The translations under genes were made by a program, and so were the position numbers. DNA of 64,000 bases from Deltaproteobacteria bacterium (GTDB taxonomy: Bacteria > Desulfobacterota > Desulfuromonadia > Geobacterales > Geobacteraceae). The notes below the pieces were generated by a model, which was not told the origin of the DNA, made no database searches, and saw only the letters and a list, made by a program, of their open reading frames with translations. Of this stretch, positions 37,514 to 47,379 are shown in pieces; position 1 is the first letter of the stretch, and each line of letters begins with the position of its first letter. Where the stretch lies: contig SBEG01000007.1 in assembly GCA_009668975.1 (NCBI GenBank), positions 62,001 to 126,000 of the forward strand. Direction: 5' to 3'.

Positions 37514-39253
37514 ATGGGTAAAGGGAACAACGTACCTACGATAGAAGCGGATGATTTTGCTCGGCGTTTTTCCTTACGGGCTGGGAACCTGATGTGGCTA
37601 CTCGGTGCCGGTGCATCGGCCTCAGCTGGGATCCCCACTGCCGGAGATATGGTGTGGGAGTTTAAACAGCAACTATTCATTAGTCAAAGAAGAGTTTCGC
37701 ACCAGTCTATGGCCGATCTGTCGAATCCCGCAATTCGTGCTCAGTTACAGGCCTACGTTGATTCCTCAGGGAGTTTGCCTTCTCCCGGCTCCCCGGACGA
37801 GTACGCAGCACTTTTTGAAGCAGTTTACCCTGCAGAGTCGGATCGTCGCGCCTATTTGGAAGCCAAAATGGGTGGAGCAAAGTTGTCCTATGGACACTTG
37901 GCCCTCGCTTCTCTGATGCATGCACAACTCACGCGCTTGGTGTGGACAACCAACTTCGATCCACTCGTGGCGGATGCTTGTGCGAAGGTATATGACGGAA
38001 CAGGACCACTCACGACTGTTGCTCTCGATGCGCCTGATTTAGCTGCTCAGTGCATAGGAGGGGGAAGATGGCCAATCGAGGTAAAGCTGCATGGAGACTT
38101 CAGATCTCGGCGACTCAAAAACACTGGTGATGAATTGCGTTACCAAGATCAACGTTTAAGACAACTTCTGGTAGATTCCTGCAAACGCTTTGGACTTGTT
38201 GTAGTCGGGTACAGTGGCCGTGACGACTCTATTATGGATGCACTGGAGGAGGTGTTGGAACAAAATGGCGCTTATCCTTCCGGATTGTTCTGGCTGCATC
38301 GCGGGGAAGATCCACCGCTCGCCCGAGTTGAACAATTACTAGTGCGAGCGAAACAGGCTGGAGTGGAGTCAGCACTGGTAAGGGTTCAAAACTTCGATGA
38401 GGCAATGCGAGACTTGGTGCGAATGGTAAAAAGCATCGACACCACGATACTCGACAGCTTCGCCGCCGAACGCCGCCGCTGGAGTAGCGCCCCGCAGCCA
38501 GGGGGAAAACGAGGCTGGCCGGTGGTGCGCCTCAATGCAATACCTGTCGTACAAATTCCAACAGTATGTCGACGCGTCGTCTGTGAGATCGGCGGCCACG
38601 CAGAAGCACGGGAAGCTGTCAAGCAGGCTGGCGTTGACGTCATCGTTGCCCGCACTCGGGCTGGCGTGTTGGCCTTTGGAACCGATGGCGACGTGCGTGC
38701 AGCTTTTGGTGGTTACAACATTACTGATTTTGACCTACATACCATCGACAACAAGCGACTGCGCTACGATTCCGGCGAGCGTGGCCTGTTACACAGTGCA
38801 CTTACCCGTGCTTTAGAACGCCATCATCGATTGGACGCAATTCGTAGGAGAAGCGCTGATTTGTTAGCACCATTGGACCCAAGAGAGAGAGTCTGGGCAC
38901 CTCTAAAGCAGCTTGTAGGATCACTTAACGGTACGGTCAGCGGTTTCCCCGGTTTGCATTGGCGAGAAGGAATCGGTGCTAGGCTTGACTGGGCTGATGA
39001 ACGCTTGTGGCTTCTGATAGAACCCCGCACGGTCTTCGACGGCATTAACGACGAGAACAAAGCGGCTGCCGCCGACTTCGCCCGTGAGCGAACTGTCAGG
39101 CGTTATAACAAGCAACTCAACGATTTAATCGTATTTTGGGCTGATTTGCTCTCCGGCGGAGGAGACCTGCGTACTTTAGATATCGGAGGTGGGGTCGATG
39201 CCGTCTTTAGTCTTTCCAATATTACAGGTTTTTCAAAGAGGGCTGGGGTATGA
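37514..39253 (+). CDS. SIR2-APAZ effector of a short Argonaute (SPARSA) system
   Basis: 579 residues. The N-terminal SIR2 domain (~1-290) has the NAD site LLGAGASASAGIPT (~29-42), the TTNFD motif with N147 and the HGD motif with H193, so the NADase residues are kept. The C-terminal ~280 residues match the position and length of the APAZ domain that pairs with a MID-PIWI Argonaute. The last 4 bp overlap the Argonaute start (ATGA). In characterised SPARSA systems (including one from Geobacter sulfurreducens) guide-directed detection of invader DNA triggers NAD depletion and cell death. It is not a protein deacylase of the cobB kind. Confidence 0.9.
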   Translation: MGKGNNVPTIEADDFARRFSLRAGNLMWLLGAGASASAGIPTAGDMVWEFKQQLFISQRRVSHQSMADLSNPAIRAQLQAYVDSSGSLPSPGSPDEYAALFEAVYPAESDRRAYLEAKMGGAKLSYGHLALASLMHAQLTRLVWTTNFDPLVADACAKVYDGTGPLTTVALDAPDLAAQCIGGGRWPIEVKLHGDFRSRRLKNTGDELRYQDQRLRQLLVDSCKRFGLVVVGYSGRDDSIMDALEEVLEQNGAYPSGLFWLHRGEDPPLARVEQLLVRAKQAGVESALVRVQNFDEAMRDLVRMVKSIDTTILDSFAAERRRWSSAPQPGGKRGWPVVRLNAIPVVQIPTVCRRVVCEIGGHAEAREAVKQAGVDVIVARTRAGVLAFGTDGDVRAAFGGYNITDFDLHTIDNKRLRYDSGERGLLHSALTRALERHHRLDAIRRRSADLLAPLDPRERVWAPLKQLVGSLNGTVSGFPGLHWREGIGARLDWADERLWLLIEPRTVFDGINDENKAAAADFARERTVRRYNKQLNDLIVFWADLLSGGGDLRTLDIGGGVDAVFSLSNITGFSKRAGV

Positions 39254-40671
39254 GTAGCGAAATTTCCACTCACATTTTGCTACCAGAACCTAAACTGGCT
39301 TTTCATCCGGATCGTCAATCGGATCAAGATATTCATCCTTTACGCGGACTGCTGAGATTTGGACCACATTCAAGTGGTCTGGTGCCTGACCCAATCCGGG
39401 TTGCCACCATAGCCCCAGCTGGCGAGAGTCGCCACCTTTACGGTTTTATGAAAGAACTCAACTCTGTAGTCAAGGCGACCGAACGTGCCGAATATCTTCC
39501 AGAGTGGCCGGGTTTTCATAGTGTCTTCGGCCTCCATATGCGAGGGGCTGGTGCGGGCTGTCACATAGAACTCGACACAGAATTTGAGGCCGAGTTTCAT
39601 GCTTCCTCAACACCGCACATTGTACTAGCTGACCGCTTAATCCGAAAGATCCAGGCACTCGAAGCACACCGTGACAAATTTGATGTGCTGTTTGTCTATC
39701 TTCCCCAGCGCTGGACCCCCGGCTACACAGGAAGTCAGGGCGAGGATTTTGATCTGCACGATCATCTGAAGGCCGCCACAGCTGTACGTCGACTCCCCGT
39801 TCAGTTTGTGCGCGAGGACAAAGCTCTAGCCTACCCGCACCGCGCCAGCGTTATGTGGCGTATTGGACTGGCGCTCTATGCAAAAGCTGGTGGAGTACCT
39901 TGGAAGCTGGCAGAGACCGATGCTGAGACGGCCTATATAGGAATATCTTACGCAGTTCGCCCGCCAGACTCAGGCCGTTCGCGCTTTGTTACTTGTTGTA
40001 GTCAGGTCTTCGATGCAGAGGGCTCTGGCTTGGAGTTCGTCGCTTACGATGCCCATGAGGTTGAAGTTCAGCGCGAAAATCCATTCCTCTCGCGGACTGA
40101 GATGTTCAGAGTTATGACTCGCTCCGTTGATCTATACCGCCGTCGGCATGCGGGCCGCTCCCCCCGACGTGTGATGGTCCACAAGACCACCGAATTCAAA
40201 CAAGACGAGATTGACGGTTGTATGGAGGCCCTTCACCTGTGCGAGGCAGTTGACTTGGTGCAAATCGTCGAAGACGTTGGATGGCGTGGCATCCGGATCG
40301 ACCTTGATAAAGAGACTAAAAAAGGCAAACCTGCTTCTTTCCCTGTCTCACGGGGCACCCTCATTGGTTTGGGATCGCGTGAAGCATTATTGTGGACGCA
40401 TGGCGATGTGCGCGGAATCAGTGATCGGGGAGCATATTTTCAAGGGGCGCGAAGCACTCCTCGGCCGTTGCGCTTGGTGCGACACGCTGGCCATGGGTCT
40501 TGGGATGAGTCTGCACTCGCTATTCTTGCGCTTACTAAGATGAACTGGAATAACGACGCCTTGTATGACCCCCTACCCGTAACCATCGGGTACTCGAAGG
40601 TGCTTGCACGGGTTGTTAAACGCATGAATGGCTTAGGTAGTGCGCCTTACCAATTTCGGTTTTTCATGTAA
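39250..40671 (+). CDS. short prokaryotic Argonaute (MID-PIWI)
   Basis: 473 residues, the length of short pAgos lacking N and PAZ domains. The MID part includes YPHRASVMWRIGLALYAKAGG (~196-216), which forms the 5'-guide pocket. The PIWI part includes YIGISYAVRP, RRVMVHKTTEFKQDEIDG and the end segment DPLPVTIGYSKVLARVVKRM. I see no DEDX slicing tetrad in order, as expected for short pAgos, which sense but do not cut. Translationally coupled to the SIR2-APAZ gene; together they form the sensor-effector pair. Confidence 0.9.
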   Translation: MSSEISTHILLPEPKLAFHPDRQSDQDIHPLRGLLRFGPHSSGLVPDPIRVATIAPAGESRHLYGFMKELNSVVKATERAEYLPEWPGFHSVFGLHMRGAGAGCHIELDTEFEAEFHASSTPHIVLADRLIRKIQALEAHRDKFDVLFVYLPQRWTPGYTGSQGEDFDLHDHLKAATAVRRLPVQFVREDKALAYPHRASVMWRIGLALYAKAGGVPWKLAETDAETAYIGISYAVRPPDSGRSRFVTCCSQVFDAEGSGLEFVAYDAHEVEVQRENPFLSRTEMFRVMTRSVDLYRRRHAGRSPRRVMVHKTTEFKQDEIDGCMEALHLCEAVDLVQIVEDVGWRGIRIDLDKETKKGKPASFPVSRGTLIGLGSREALLWTHGDVRGISDRGAYFQGARSTPRPLRLVRHAGHGSWDESALAILALTKMNWNNDALYDPLPVTIGYSKVLARVVKRMNGLGSAPYQFRFFM

Positions 40672-40706
40672 TCCGGTGTAATATATATTAAAAGTTAGAG
40701 GATACA

Positions 40707-41762
40707 ATGAAAAAAATATTCATAAGCCACGCGTCAAAGGACGCATCAATTATGCAAGCCTTTATTGATGAGATTTTGGTTGGCGCATTGTCTGTTAAAA
40801 TATCCGAAATCTTTTGCACAACGACAGACGGTACCAAGATTATTTCAGGAGAGGACTGGCGTAATAGTATTAGAGATGCATTGATTGCATCAAAAATCAC
40901 TTTTTTGATAATCACCCCCAATTACAAGGAAAGTGAAGTGTCTTTATGTGAAATGGGGGCTGCATGGGTCTCTTCGGGAGTGGTAATTCCGCTCATTGTG
41001 GAGCCAATTAATTTCTCCACAGTTGGTATAATTCAACAACCTAAACAGGTAGAAAAACTTTTGGACGAAAAAAGTCTCGATAGGATAAGAGACCAAGTCC
41101 AGGAGCACCTTGAGATATCACCTAAAGAAATAAAAAGTGATCGTTGGACCTTAAAAAAATATGAATTCATGGAAAAGGTAAATAAAATAGTTGAAGCAAG
41201 TCCGTTTCTCCCGCCGTTAAGTCGAGAAGACTTTGATAAAGCTCTTAATGATAAACTCGACATACAAAATGCTATGAAGGTGCTTATATCTGAAAAAAAT
41301 CAACAAGATAAAATGATTGAAAAACTAAAAATGGCCAAGGACCCTGCAGAGATTAAAGCAATTGAAAAAGAGTTCAAAAATACAGATCTGATAGATGAAT
41401 TTGGAGACTTGAGTAAAGTTGTGAAAGACAAGTTAAAATCCCTGCATCCAATCATAAGAGGTATCGCATTCATAACTTATTCAGGCAAGAATGTTTCTAT
41501 TAGCTATAAGGGCTATGAAGATGCCATTGATGATGCAATTTCAAGAGATTATATCGGTGAGGATCTTACGGCTGATTGGGGGTCAACTAGATTGATGAGC
41601 GAACTGTATTCAGCTTTGAGTGATTTAAGCATATTTGTAAACGAAATTTCAGAAAATGACCCTTTTATAGATGATTATTATGACCAATATAAAGCGCCTC
41701 TGTCGACTTCAAATCTTGATTTCTGGGAAGAGGTTTTTGACTCGAAAGTTTATCTTTCATAA
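40707..41762 (+). CDS. TIR-domain protein
   Basis: 351 residues. The N-terminal TIR domain (~1-135) starts with FISHASKDASIMQAFID and has the catalytic-type Glu (E82) in SLCEMGAAW, so NAD hydrolysis or a cyclic-ADP-ribose product is plausible. The C-terminal ~200 residues are helical and acidic with no domain I recognise. The gene is clearly more AT-rich than its neighbours, suggesting separate acquisition. It lies 35 bp after the Argonaute and 29 bp before hsdR. It lacks APAZ, so it is not the effector of a SPARTA pair. Confidence 0.8.
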   Translation: MKKIFISHASKDASIMQAFIDEILVGALSVKISEIFCTTTDGTKIISGEDWRNSIRDALIASKITFLIITPNYKESEVSLCEMGAAWVSSGVVIPLIVEPINFSTVGIIQQPKQVEKLLDEKSLDRIRDQVQEHLEISPKEIKSDRWTLKKYEFMEKVNKIVEASPFLPPLSREDFDKALNDKLDIQNAMKVLISEKNQQDKMIEKLKMAKDPAEIKAIEKEFKNTDLIDEFGDLSKVVKDKLKSLHPIIRGIAFITYSGKNVSISYKGYEDAIDDAISRDYIGEDLTADWGSTRLMSELYSALSDLSIFVNEISENDPFIDDYYDQYKAPLSTSNLDFWEEVFDSKVYLS

Positions 41763-41791
41763 CTTTTGCTGTAAATCACACGGAACAATCC

Positions 41792-44700
41792 ATGTCCGAA
41801 TACCTCCACGTAGAAAAACCGTTTCTCGACCAACTCGCCGTCCTCAGTTGGACGGTTATCGACCAAGGGCAGGGATTCATCCCGTCTGACCCTACGGCCA
41901 GCCTCCGTGACACCTTCCGCGAATGGTTACTTCCTGATGTCTTTCGCAACGCAGTGCGTAACATCAACCGAACAAACGACTGCACATCTTGGCTGACGGA
42001 CCGCCAACTGGACGACTTGCGCTCCCAAATCCTGCGCCAACCAAACCGCACCCTGCTGGAAGCTAACGAGGCAATCCAGTCGCTTTTCCTCAAAGCCCAG
42101 GTGGACCTTAACGAAATCACCGGCGAGAGCGATCCTGTTGTCCAGCTCATCGACTTTGCCAATCCCGAACGCAACGTCTTCCACGCCATCAACCAGTTCC
42201 GCATTGACACGCCAGGTTACGTGAAGAAATGCATCATCCCGGATATCGTACTCTTTGTGAATGGAATCCCACTGGTTGTAATCGAAGCCAAAATCGGTGA
42301 CGCCACCACTGCCAATCCAATGCACGCCGCTTTCGAGCAACTGCTCCGCTACCGCAACGGTCGCAACTCGACAGCTGCCGCCGGTCTGCGTGAGGGTGAG
42401 CCTCGCCTGTTCCACACAAACCTTCTGCTAATCCGCACCTGCGGCGAGAAAGCGGAGTTCGGAAGTATCACTTCGGGCCACGAGCACTTTCACGCCTGGA
42501 AGGACATTTGGCCTGAGGAGAACAGGAACTACGTCCCTCCTTTGGGGATCGAACGCGAACAGGAGCGGTTGATACAAGGGTTGCTCGCTCCAGCCACGCT
42601 TTTAGATATTCTGCGTACCTGCACGGTGTTCATGGACACCGACTCCGGCAAACGGGTCAAGGTAGTCTGCCGTTACCAGCAGTACCGTGCCGCCCGCCGT
42701 ATCGTCGAGCGCTTGCGCACCGGCAAGAGCGCGGAAGAGCGTTCAGGTGTTGTCTGGCATACCCAGGGATCCGGGAAGTCTCTGACCATGGTCTTTGTTG
42801 CCCGGATGCTGCGAGCATCCAAAGACCTGGCCGATTTCAAAATCCTGCTGATAAACGATCGTGTCGATCTGGAAGAACAACTCTCAGCCACTGCCAAACT
42901 AATCGGTGGCAAGGTGAACGTGGTCGAGAATACGGCCAAACTGCGCGAGCACCTCTCTACCGACGCTTCCGACGTCAACATGGTGATGGTGCACAAGTTC
43001 ATGGAGCGCACCGAGACACTGCCAACCATGGTGTCTGAGGCGCTAGCGACCTACCGCTGCATTCCATCGGGGGATACCTTCGGTGTGGTTAATCCTTCGG
43101 AGCGCATTTTGCTGATGATTGATGAGGCGCACCGTACCCAAGGCTCAGATCTGGGCGAAAACATCTTTGAAGCCTTCCCGAACGCCACCCGCATCGCTTT
43201 TACTGGCACACCTCTCATTACCGAACAGCACGGCACCAAACGCACTGTGAAGCGATTCGGCGAATATATTGATACCTACAAACTAATGGACGCGGTGCAT
43301 GACGGCGCAACGCTGCAGATCCTTTACGAAGGGCGTACAGCGGACACTGCGCTGAAGGATAAGCACGGTTTCGATACCAAGTTTGAAGATCTCTTCAGAA
43401 ATCGCTGCGAAGAGGAACTCGCTGCCATCAAGAAGAAGTACGGCGCCAGTGGCGACATCCTGGAAGCGGAGCAGCGGATTGCCGCCATCGCCCGTGATCT
43501 GGTGGAACACTACATCGATAACATCCTTCCCGACGGCTTTAAAGCCCAAGTGGTCTGCCATTCTAAGCTGGCGGCAATCCGCTATCAAAAAGCGATAAGG
43601 GAAGCCTTGGTCGAGCGGCTGAGCCGGGAGAATCTGAAACTCTCGCCTGACTTCGACCTTATCCGCCGCATTACTTTCCTGAAAGCCGCTGTGGTAGTCT
43701 CCGCCGATGCTACCAATGAACTGGCCAGCATCAGTGAGGCACGCAAGGAGGCCAAGCGCTGGAACGCAGTGGAGAACTTCTGCAAGCCCTTTGACTTCAA
43801 TGACCCTGACAAGGATCTGACCGGCATTGCTTTCCTGATCGTCTGCGACATGTTGCTGACCGGTTTTGACGCGCCAGTTGAGCAGGTAATGTACATCGAT
43901 AAACGATTGCGCGAACACAACCTGTTGCAGGCCATTGCCCGTGTCAACAGAGTGGCGAAGAACAAGCACCGGGGTTTCATTGTCGATTATATCGGTTTGG
44001 CCAACCACCTGGTGGAGGCGCTTAGCATATATTCCGACGAAGACTCCGAAGATATCCAGCAGGGATTGAAGAACCGGCTCACGGAACTTCCGATCCTGGA
44101 AGAGCGTTATCAACGTCTCCTGCAGCATTTCCGTGCCGCAGGGGTTGGCGATATTGAAGCCTTTGTGAAGGCGACCCTTTCAACTCCAGAGGAAGAAGTG
44201 GTCGTGGTGCACTCGGCGGTAGGGGAAATGCGGGACATCAAGAAGCGGGCCGACTTCGAGGTCTACCTGAAGAAGTTTTTGCAGAGCCTTAATCTAATCC
44301 TGCCCCACGCGGCCGGACATCCCTATCGGGGGCCGGCACGGCGTTTTGGCTACCTCCTCCGCATGGTCAAGGAACGCTACAAGGACGATTCCCTCGATAT
44401 CTCGGACGCCGGTGAGAAAGTGAAGGAGCTGATCAACGAGCACCTCATCGATCTGGGGATTAACCCCAAGATCCCTCCCACCGAACTCCTGTCTGACGAT
44501 TTTATCTCCAATGTACAGAAGCATTCTTTCGGCAACCCGGAGGCGAAGGCGAGCGAGATGGAACACGCTATCCGCAAGCACTGCACTGTCCACTTTGACG
44601 AAGACCCTGCATTCTACAAACGGTTGAGCGAGAAGTTGGAGAAGCTGATTCAGGACCACAAGGAAAACTGGGAAGTTCTGGTCCAGGAATACGAACATCT

Positions 44701-45046
44701 CCGCAGTGAAGCCCTTGTGGGCCGGACGGATGCCGAGGAGGGGTTGACCCAGGAGGCAACCACTTTCTACGATTACGTGGTGCAACTAGCGTTCGGTACT
44801 GCTGAGGTGCCAGGAAAACATCGGCAACGGTTGAAGAAGCTGATGTCCGAGATTGTGGAGATGCTCCAGGGGACCATTGGCATCATAGATTTCTGGAAAA
44901 AGCCGATCGAGGTGAAGAAACTCCGGGGCAACATCAACACCGAGATTCTGCTGACAGAAATTCCGGAACTCATGGAAAAACACGAACGGCTCGCGGTGGA
45001 GATTGTGAAGCTTGCCGAGAAACGCCACCAGGAACTTACCAAATGA
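41792..45046 (+). CDS. hsdR: type I restriction-modification endonuclease/translocase HsdR
   Basis: 1084 residues. The N-terminal nuclease domain has the PD-(D/E)xK pattern as IPDIVLFVNGIPLVVIEAK (~150-166). The SF2 motor has Walker A TQGSGKS (~326-332), DEAH in MIDEAHRTQ (~443) and FTGTPL (~470). A helical C-terminal domain docks to HsdM/HsdS. It translocates and cuts unmodified DNA. Separated from hsdMS by the SPARSA and TIR genes, yet in the same direction with short gaps. It overlaps the next gene by 4 bp. Confidence 0.95.
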   Translation: MSEYLHVEKPFLDQLAVLSWTVIDQGQGFIPSDPTASLRDTFREWLLPDVFRNAVRNINRTNDCTSWLTDRQLDDLRSQILRQPNRTLLEANEAIQSLFLKAQVDLNEITGESDPVVQLIDFANPERNVFHAINQFRIDTPGYVKKCIIPDIVLFVNGIPLVVIEAKIGDATTANPMHAAFEQLLRYRNGRNSTAAAGLREGEPRLFHTNLLLIRTCGEKAEFGSITSGHEHFHAWKDIWPEENRNYVPPLGIEREQERLIQGLLAPATLLDILRTCTVFMDTDSGKRVKVVCRYQQYRAARRIVERLRTGKSAEERSGVVWHTQGSGKSLTMVFVARMLRASKDLADFKILLINDRVDLEEQLSATAKLIGGKVNVVENTAKLREHLSTDASDVNMVMVHKFMERTETLPTMVSEALATYRCIPSGDTFGVVNPSERILLMIDEAHRTQGSDLGENIFEAFPNATRIAFTGTPLITEQHGTKRTVKRFGEYIDTYKLMDAVHDGATLQILYEGRTADTALKDKHGFDTKFEDLFRNRCEEELAAIKKKYGASGDILEAEQRIAAIARDLVEHYIDNILPDGFKAQVVCHSKLAAIRYQKAIREALVERLSRENLKLSPDFDLIRRITFLKAAVVVSADATNELASISEARKEAKRWNAVENFCKPFDFNDPDKDLTGIAFLIVCDMLLTGFDAPVEQVMYIDKRLREHNLLQAIARVNRVAKNKHRGFIVDYIGLANHLVEALSIYSDEDSEDIQQGLKNRLTELPILEERYQRLLQHFRAAGVGDIEAFVKATLSTPEEEVVVVHSAVGEMRDIKKRADFEVYLKKFLQSLNLILPHAAGHPYRGPARRFGYLLRMVKERYKDDSLDISDAGEKVKELINEHLIDLGINPKIPPTELLSDDFISNVQKHSFGNPEAKASEMEHAIRKHCTVHFDEDPAFYKRLSEKLEKLIQDHKENWEVLVQEYEHLRSEALVGRTDAEEGLTQEATTFYDYVVQLAFGTAEVPGKHRQRLKKLMSEIVEMLQGTIGIIDFWKKPIEVKKLRGNINTEILLTEIPELMEKHERLAVEIVKLAEKRHQELTK

Positions 45047-45747
45047 AGGCCAAACGAAGTAACGATATAGTTTATAACATTGTGCGCAGCCGTCGTGCTA
45101 CAGCGGACGTCGTTATTGAGCGCGACGGCCGGGTACTGGTGCGGGCGCCAGACTCGCTTTCCGACGAGAGGATCGAGGACCTGGTAGAGGCGAAACTTTC
45201 GTGGATCTACAAGAATCTCGCCGAGTGGCGTGACCTCAACGCAACCCGCGTGCTTCGGGAATACCGCAACGGCGAAGGATTTCTCTACCTGGGACGATCC
45301 TACCGACTGCTGCTGATAGGTGAGCAGAAAGAACCGCTGCTGCTGAAGAACGGTCGCTTCTGCCTGCAACGCGACTTGGTGGATGAGGGAGCGATAGAAG
45401 CAACGAAGGCCGCTTTTCGTGACTACTACATAGCCCGGGGGAGTGAAAGGATATCGCAGCGCGTGAACTACTACGCGCCCAAAGTCGGCGTTAGCCCACG
45501 TGACATCAACGTCCGCGAACTGGGCAACCGCTGGGCTTCATGTTCGCCGAACGGCAACTTGGCCTTCCACTGGAAATGCATGATGGCCCCGCAAACGATC
45601 ATCGACTACATCGTTGTCCATGAGCTTTGCCATTTCCATTATCTGGACCACACCGACGCCTTCTGGAATGAGGTGGATAAGGTTATTCCCAATTACCGTG
45701 AGCGGAAGGAGTGGCTGCGGAAAAACGGGGCTGGGTTGGATGTTTGA
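45043..45747 (+). CDS. SprT/YgjP-like (DUF45, M48-type) zinc metallopeptidase
   Basis: 234 residues with the zinc motif HELCH (H193, E194, H197) near the C-terminus, preceded by LGNRWASCSPNGNLAFHWK, the DUF45/YgjP signature. ATGA overlap with hsdR. Such genes are common passengers of type I restriction operons and may process or relieve the restriction complex; this role is inferred, not shown. Confidence 0.85.
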   Translation: MKAKRSNDIVYNIVRSRRATADVVIERDGRVLVRAPDSLSDERIEDLVEAKLSWIYKNLAEWRDLNATRVLREYRNGEGFLYLGRSYRLLLIGEQKEPLLLKNGRFCLQRDLVDEGAIEATKAAFRDYYIARGSERISQRVNYYAPKVGVSPRDINVRELGNRWASCSPNGNLAFHWKCMMAPQTIIDYIVVHELCHFHYLDHTDAFWNEVDKVIPNYRERKEWLRKNGAGLDV

Positions 45748-45845
45748 AGTGAGGGAAAAATACAGCAAAAGTGTTAGATGCAATCTTCATAGTGTTTCAG
45801 TAACTATGTAATTCCACTTCTGCTTGCTGCTGAAGAGGAGAAACT

Positions 45846-46922
45846 ATGCCTATCCGCCATGCAATATGGAAAATCGGAACCAAGCCAGAACCGCTTTCCG
45901 AAGTTTCACTTGGGAAGGAAGTCTTGCTGGAGCACATGATCGTCGAAGACCCAACGATCCTCTCAGATCGCTGGATGCTTATCGGTCGGCAAGTACGAAC
46001 CACCCATGGGGGTTACATCGATCTTCTGGCGTTGAACCAAGATGGTCAACTTATTGTGGTCGAGCTCAAACGTAATATCACACCTAGAGAAGTTGTTGCC
46101 CAGGCACTTGATTATGCCTCTTGGGCGAAGAACTTGCCCTCGGAGGAGATCGCTTCCATTTACGACCGCTTTTCCAGTGGCGGCTCTTTGAGCGAAGCGT
46201 TCCAACAGCGATTCGCTCAGACTCTCGATGAAGAACAGCTGAATGGTTCCCACCAGATCGTAATCGTTGCCTCTTCGATGGATCCCAGCACCGAACGCAT
46301 CGTGAACTATTTGAATGGAATGAACGTTCCGATAAATATCATCTTCTTCCAGGTTTTCCAAGACGGAGAGAGCCAGTATCTCAGCCGTGCTTGGCTTATT
46401 GATCCTGTAGAGACGGAAATCAAGGCCACTGCTGGGACTTCCAGTCCTGCAGGGGAATGGAACGGCGAGTATTATGTTTCTTTCGGCCAAGGTGAAGATC
46501 GCCACTGGGACGAAGCGGTGAAATTTGGATTCATAAGTGCCGGCGGCGGTAAATGGTATACTCAGACGCTTTCTATGCTTTCACCAGGTGATCGGGTTTG
46601 GGTGAATGTGCCGCAACAAGGCTATGTTGGCGTGGGCAATGTCATTGGCCCTCCTGTTAGGCTGAACGAATTTCAGGTAGACGTTGACGGAGTGAAGAGG
46701 CCCTTTCTCGATGTTGCACAAGCCAAGTACTATCGTGATTTCATAGATGATGAGGAGAAATCGGAGTATTTTGTTCCAGTCGAGTGGAGCTGCACCAAGA
46801 CGCTTCCCGAGGCAGTTTCTGAGGTAGGTTTTTTCGGCAACCAGAATACAGTCGCTCGACCGAGAACGCACAAGTGGACCCATACCATCGAACGGCTTAA
46901 ACATCGGTTTGGAATCGAATAA
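45846..46922 (+). CDS. PD-(D/E)xK nuclease-like protein (DUF91/NucS-type N-terminus)
   Basis: 358 residues. The N-terminal ~130 residues carry a restriction-type core: IDLLALNQDGQLIVVELKR, with D59 and E73-x-K75 as the active-site pattern, then a conserved helix QALDYASWA. The C-terminal half includes VGVGNVIGPPVRLNEFQVD, a beta-rich segment like a small DNA/RNA-binding barrel. GAGGAG lies 5 nt before the ATG. It is 98 bp after the peptidase, so could be part of the restriction unit or of the following helicase unit. Confidence 0.75.
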   Translation: MPIRHAIWKIGTKPEPLSEVSLGKEVLLEHMIVEDPTILSDRWMLIGRQVRTTHGGYIDLLALNQDGQLIVVELKRNITPREVVAQALDYASWAKNLPSEEIASIYDRFSSGGSLSEAFQQRFAQTLDEEQLNGSHQIVIVASSMDPSTERIVNYLNGMNVPINIIFFQVFQDGESQYLSRAWLIDPVETEIKATAGTSSPAGEWNGEYYVSFGQGEDRHWDEAVKFGFISAGGGKWYTQTLSMLSPGDRVWVNVPQQGYVGVGNVIGPPVRLNEFQVDVDGVKRPFLDVAQAKYYRDFIDDEEKSEYFVPVEWSCTKTLPEAVSEVGFFGNQNTVARPRTHKWTHTIERLKHRFGIE

Positions 46923-46963
46923 TTTCACACCGAGCATAAATGGGAAAAGCTAGGAGTTTTTGA

Positions 46964-47275
46964 ATGAGATATTTAGTTGTCTTGGATGCTAGATCACCGA
47001 TCGGAGGATGTTACGCTTCTGGAAACAACGATGGTTTCATTAATGATGGGAACCTCTATCATCCAGTGCTTGACTGCTTGGAAGTTGCAACTGACGCTCC
47101 GTATTACGTTTTCGTGAAGCGAAACATGGAGAAACAAGGTAGAAATTACCAATCATTGCACATCCCACATGGGAGTGTAGTCGCTATCTATTGTTATGCA
47201 GATGAGGGATCTAAGCCCTGTGGATTTATTGTTACTCCGAATGTGGTCTCAGAAGAGAATTCACAAAATAGATGA
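46964..47275 (+). CDS. small hypothetical protein in the defence cargo
   Basis: 103 residues, AGGAG 8 nt before the ATG, 41 bp after the nuclease gene. Beta-rich pattern (RYLVVLDARSPIGGCYASGN, GSVVAIYCYADEG). No signal peptide or motif I recognise. Its position between a nuclease and a helicase-nuclease suggests an accessory or regulatory role. Confidence 0.6.
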   Translation: MRYLVVLDARSPIGGCYASGNNDGFINDGNLYHPVLDCLEVATDAPYYVFVKRNMEKQGRNYQSLHIPHGSVVAIYCYADEGSKPCGFIVTPNVVSEENSQNR

Positions 47276-47379
47276 AAATATTGAAGTAACATCACCAAAT
47301 GCTTTGAATGAGATATATACAGGTGATCAAGTGTTCACACGCAGTCTCAAACTGAATAGATTTACCAAAGGGGCGCTCC

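Noticed and set aside
37514..39253. Protein deacetylase (sirtuin) annotation for the gene at 37514
   Set aside because: The SIR2 domain is of the defence type with an APAZ-length C-terminus and overlaps a short Argonaute gene; it has no zinc ribbon.
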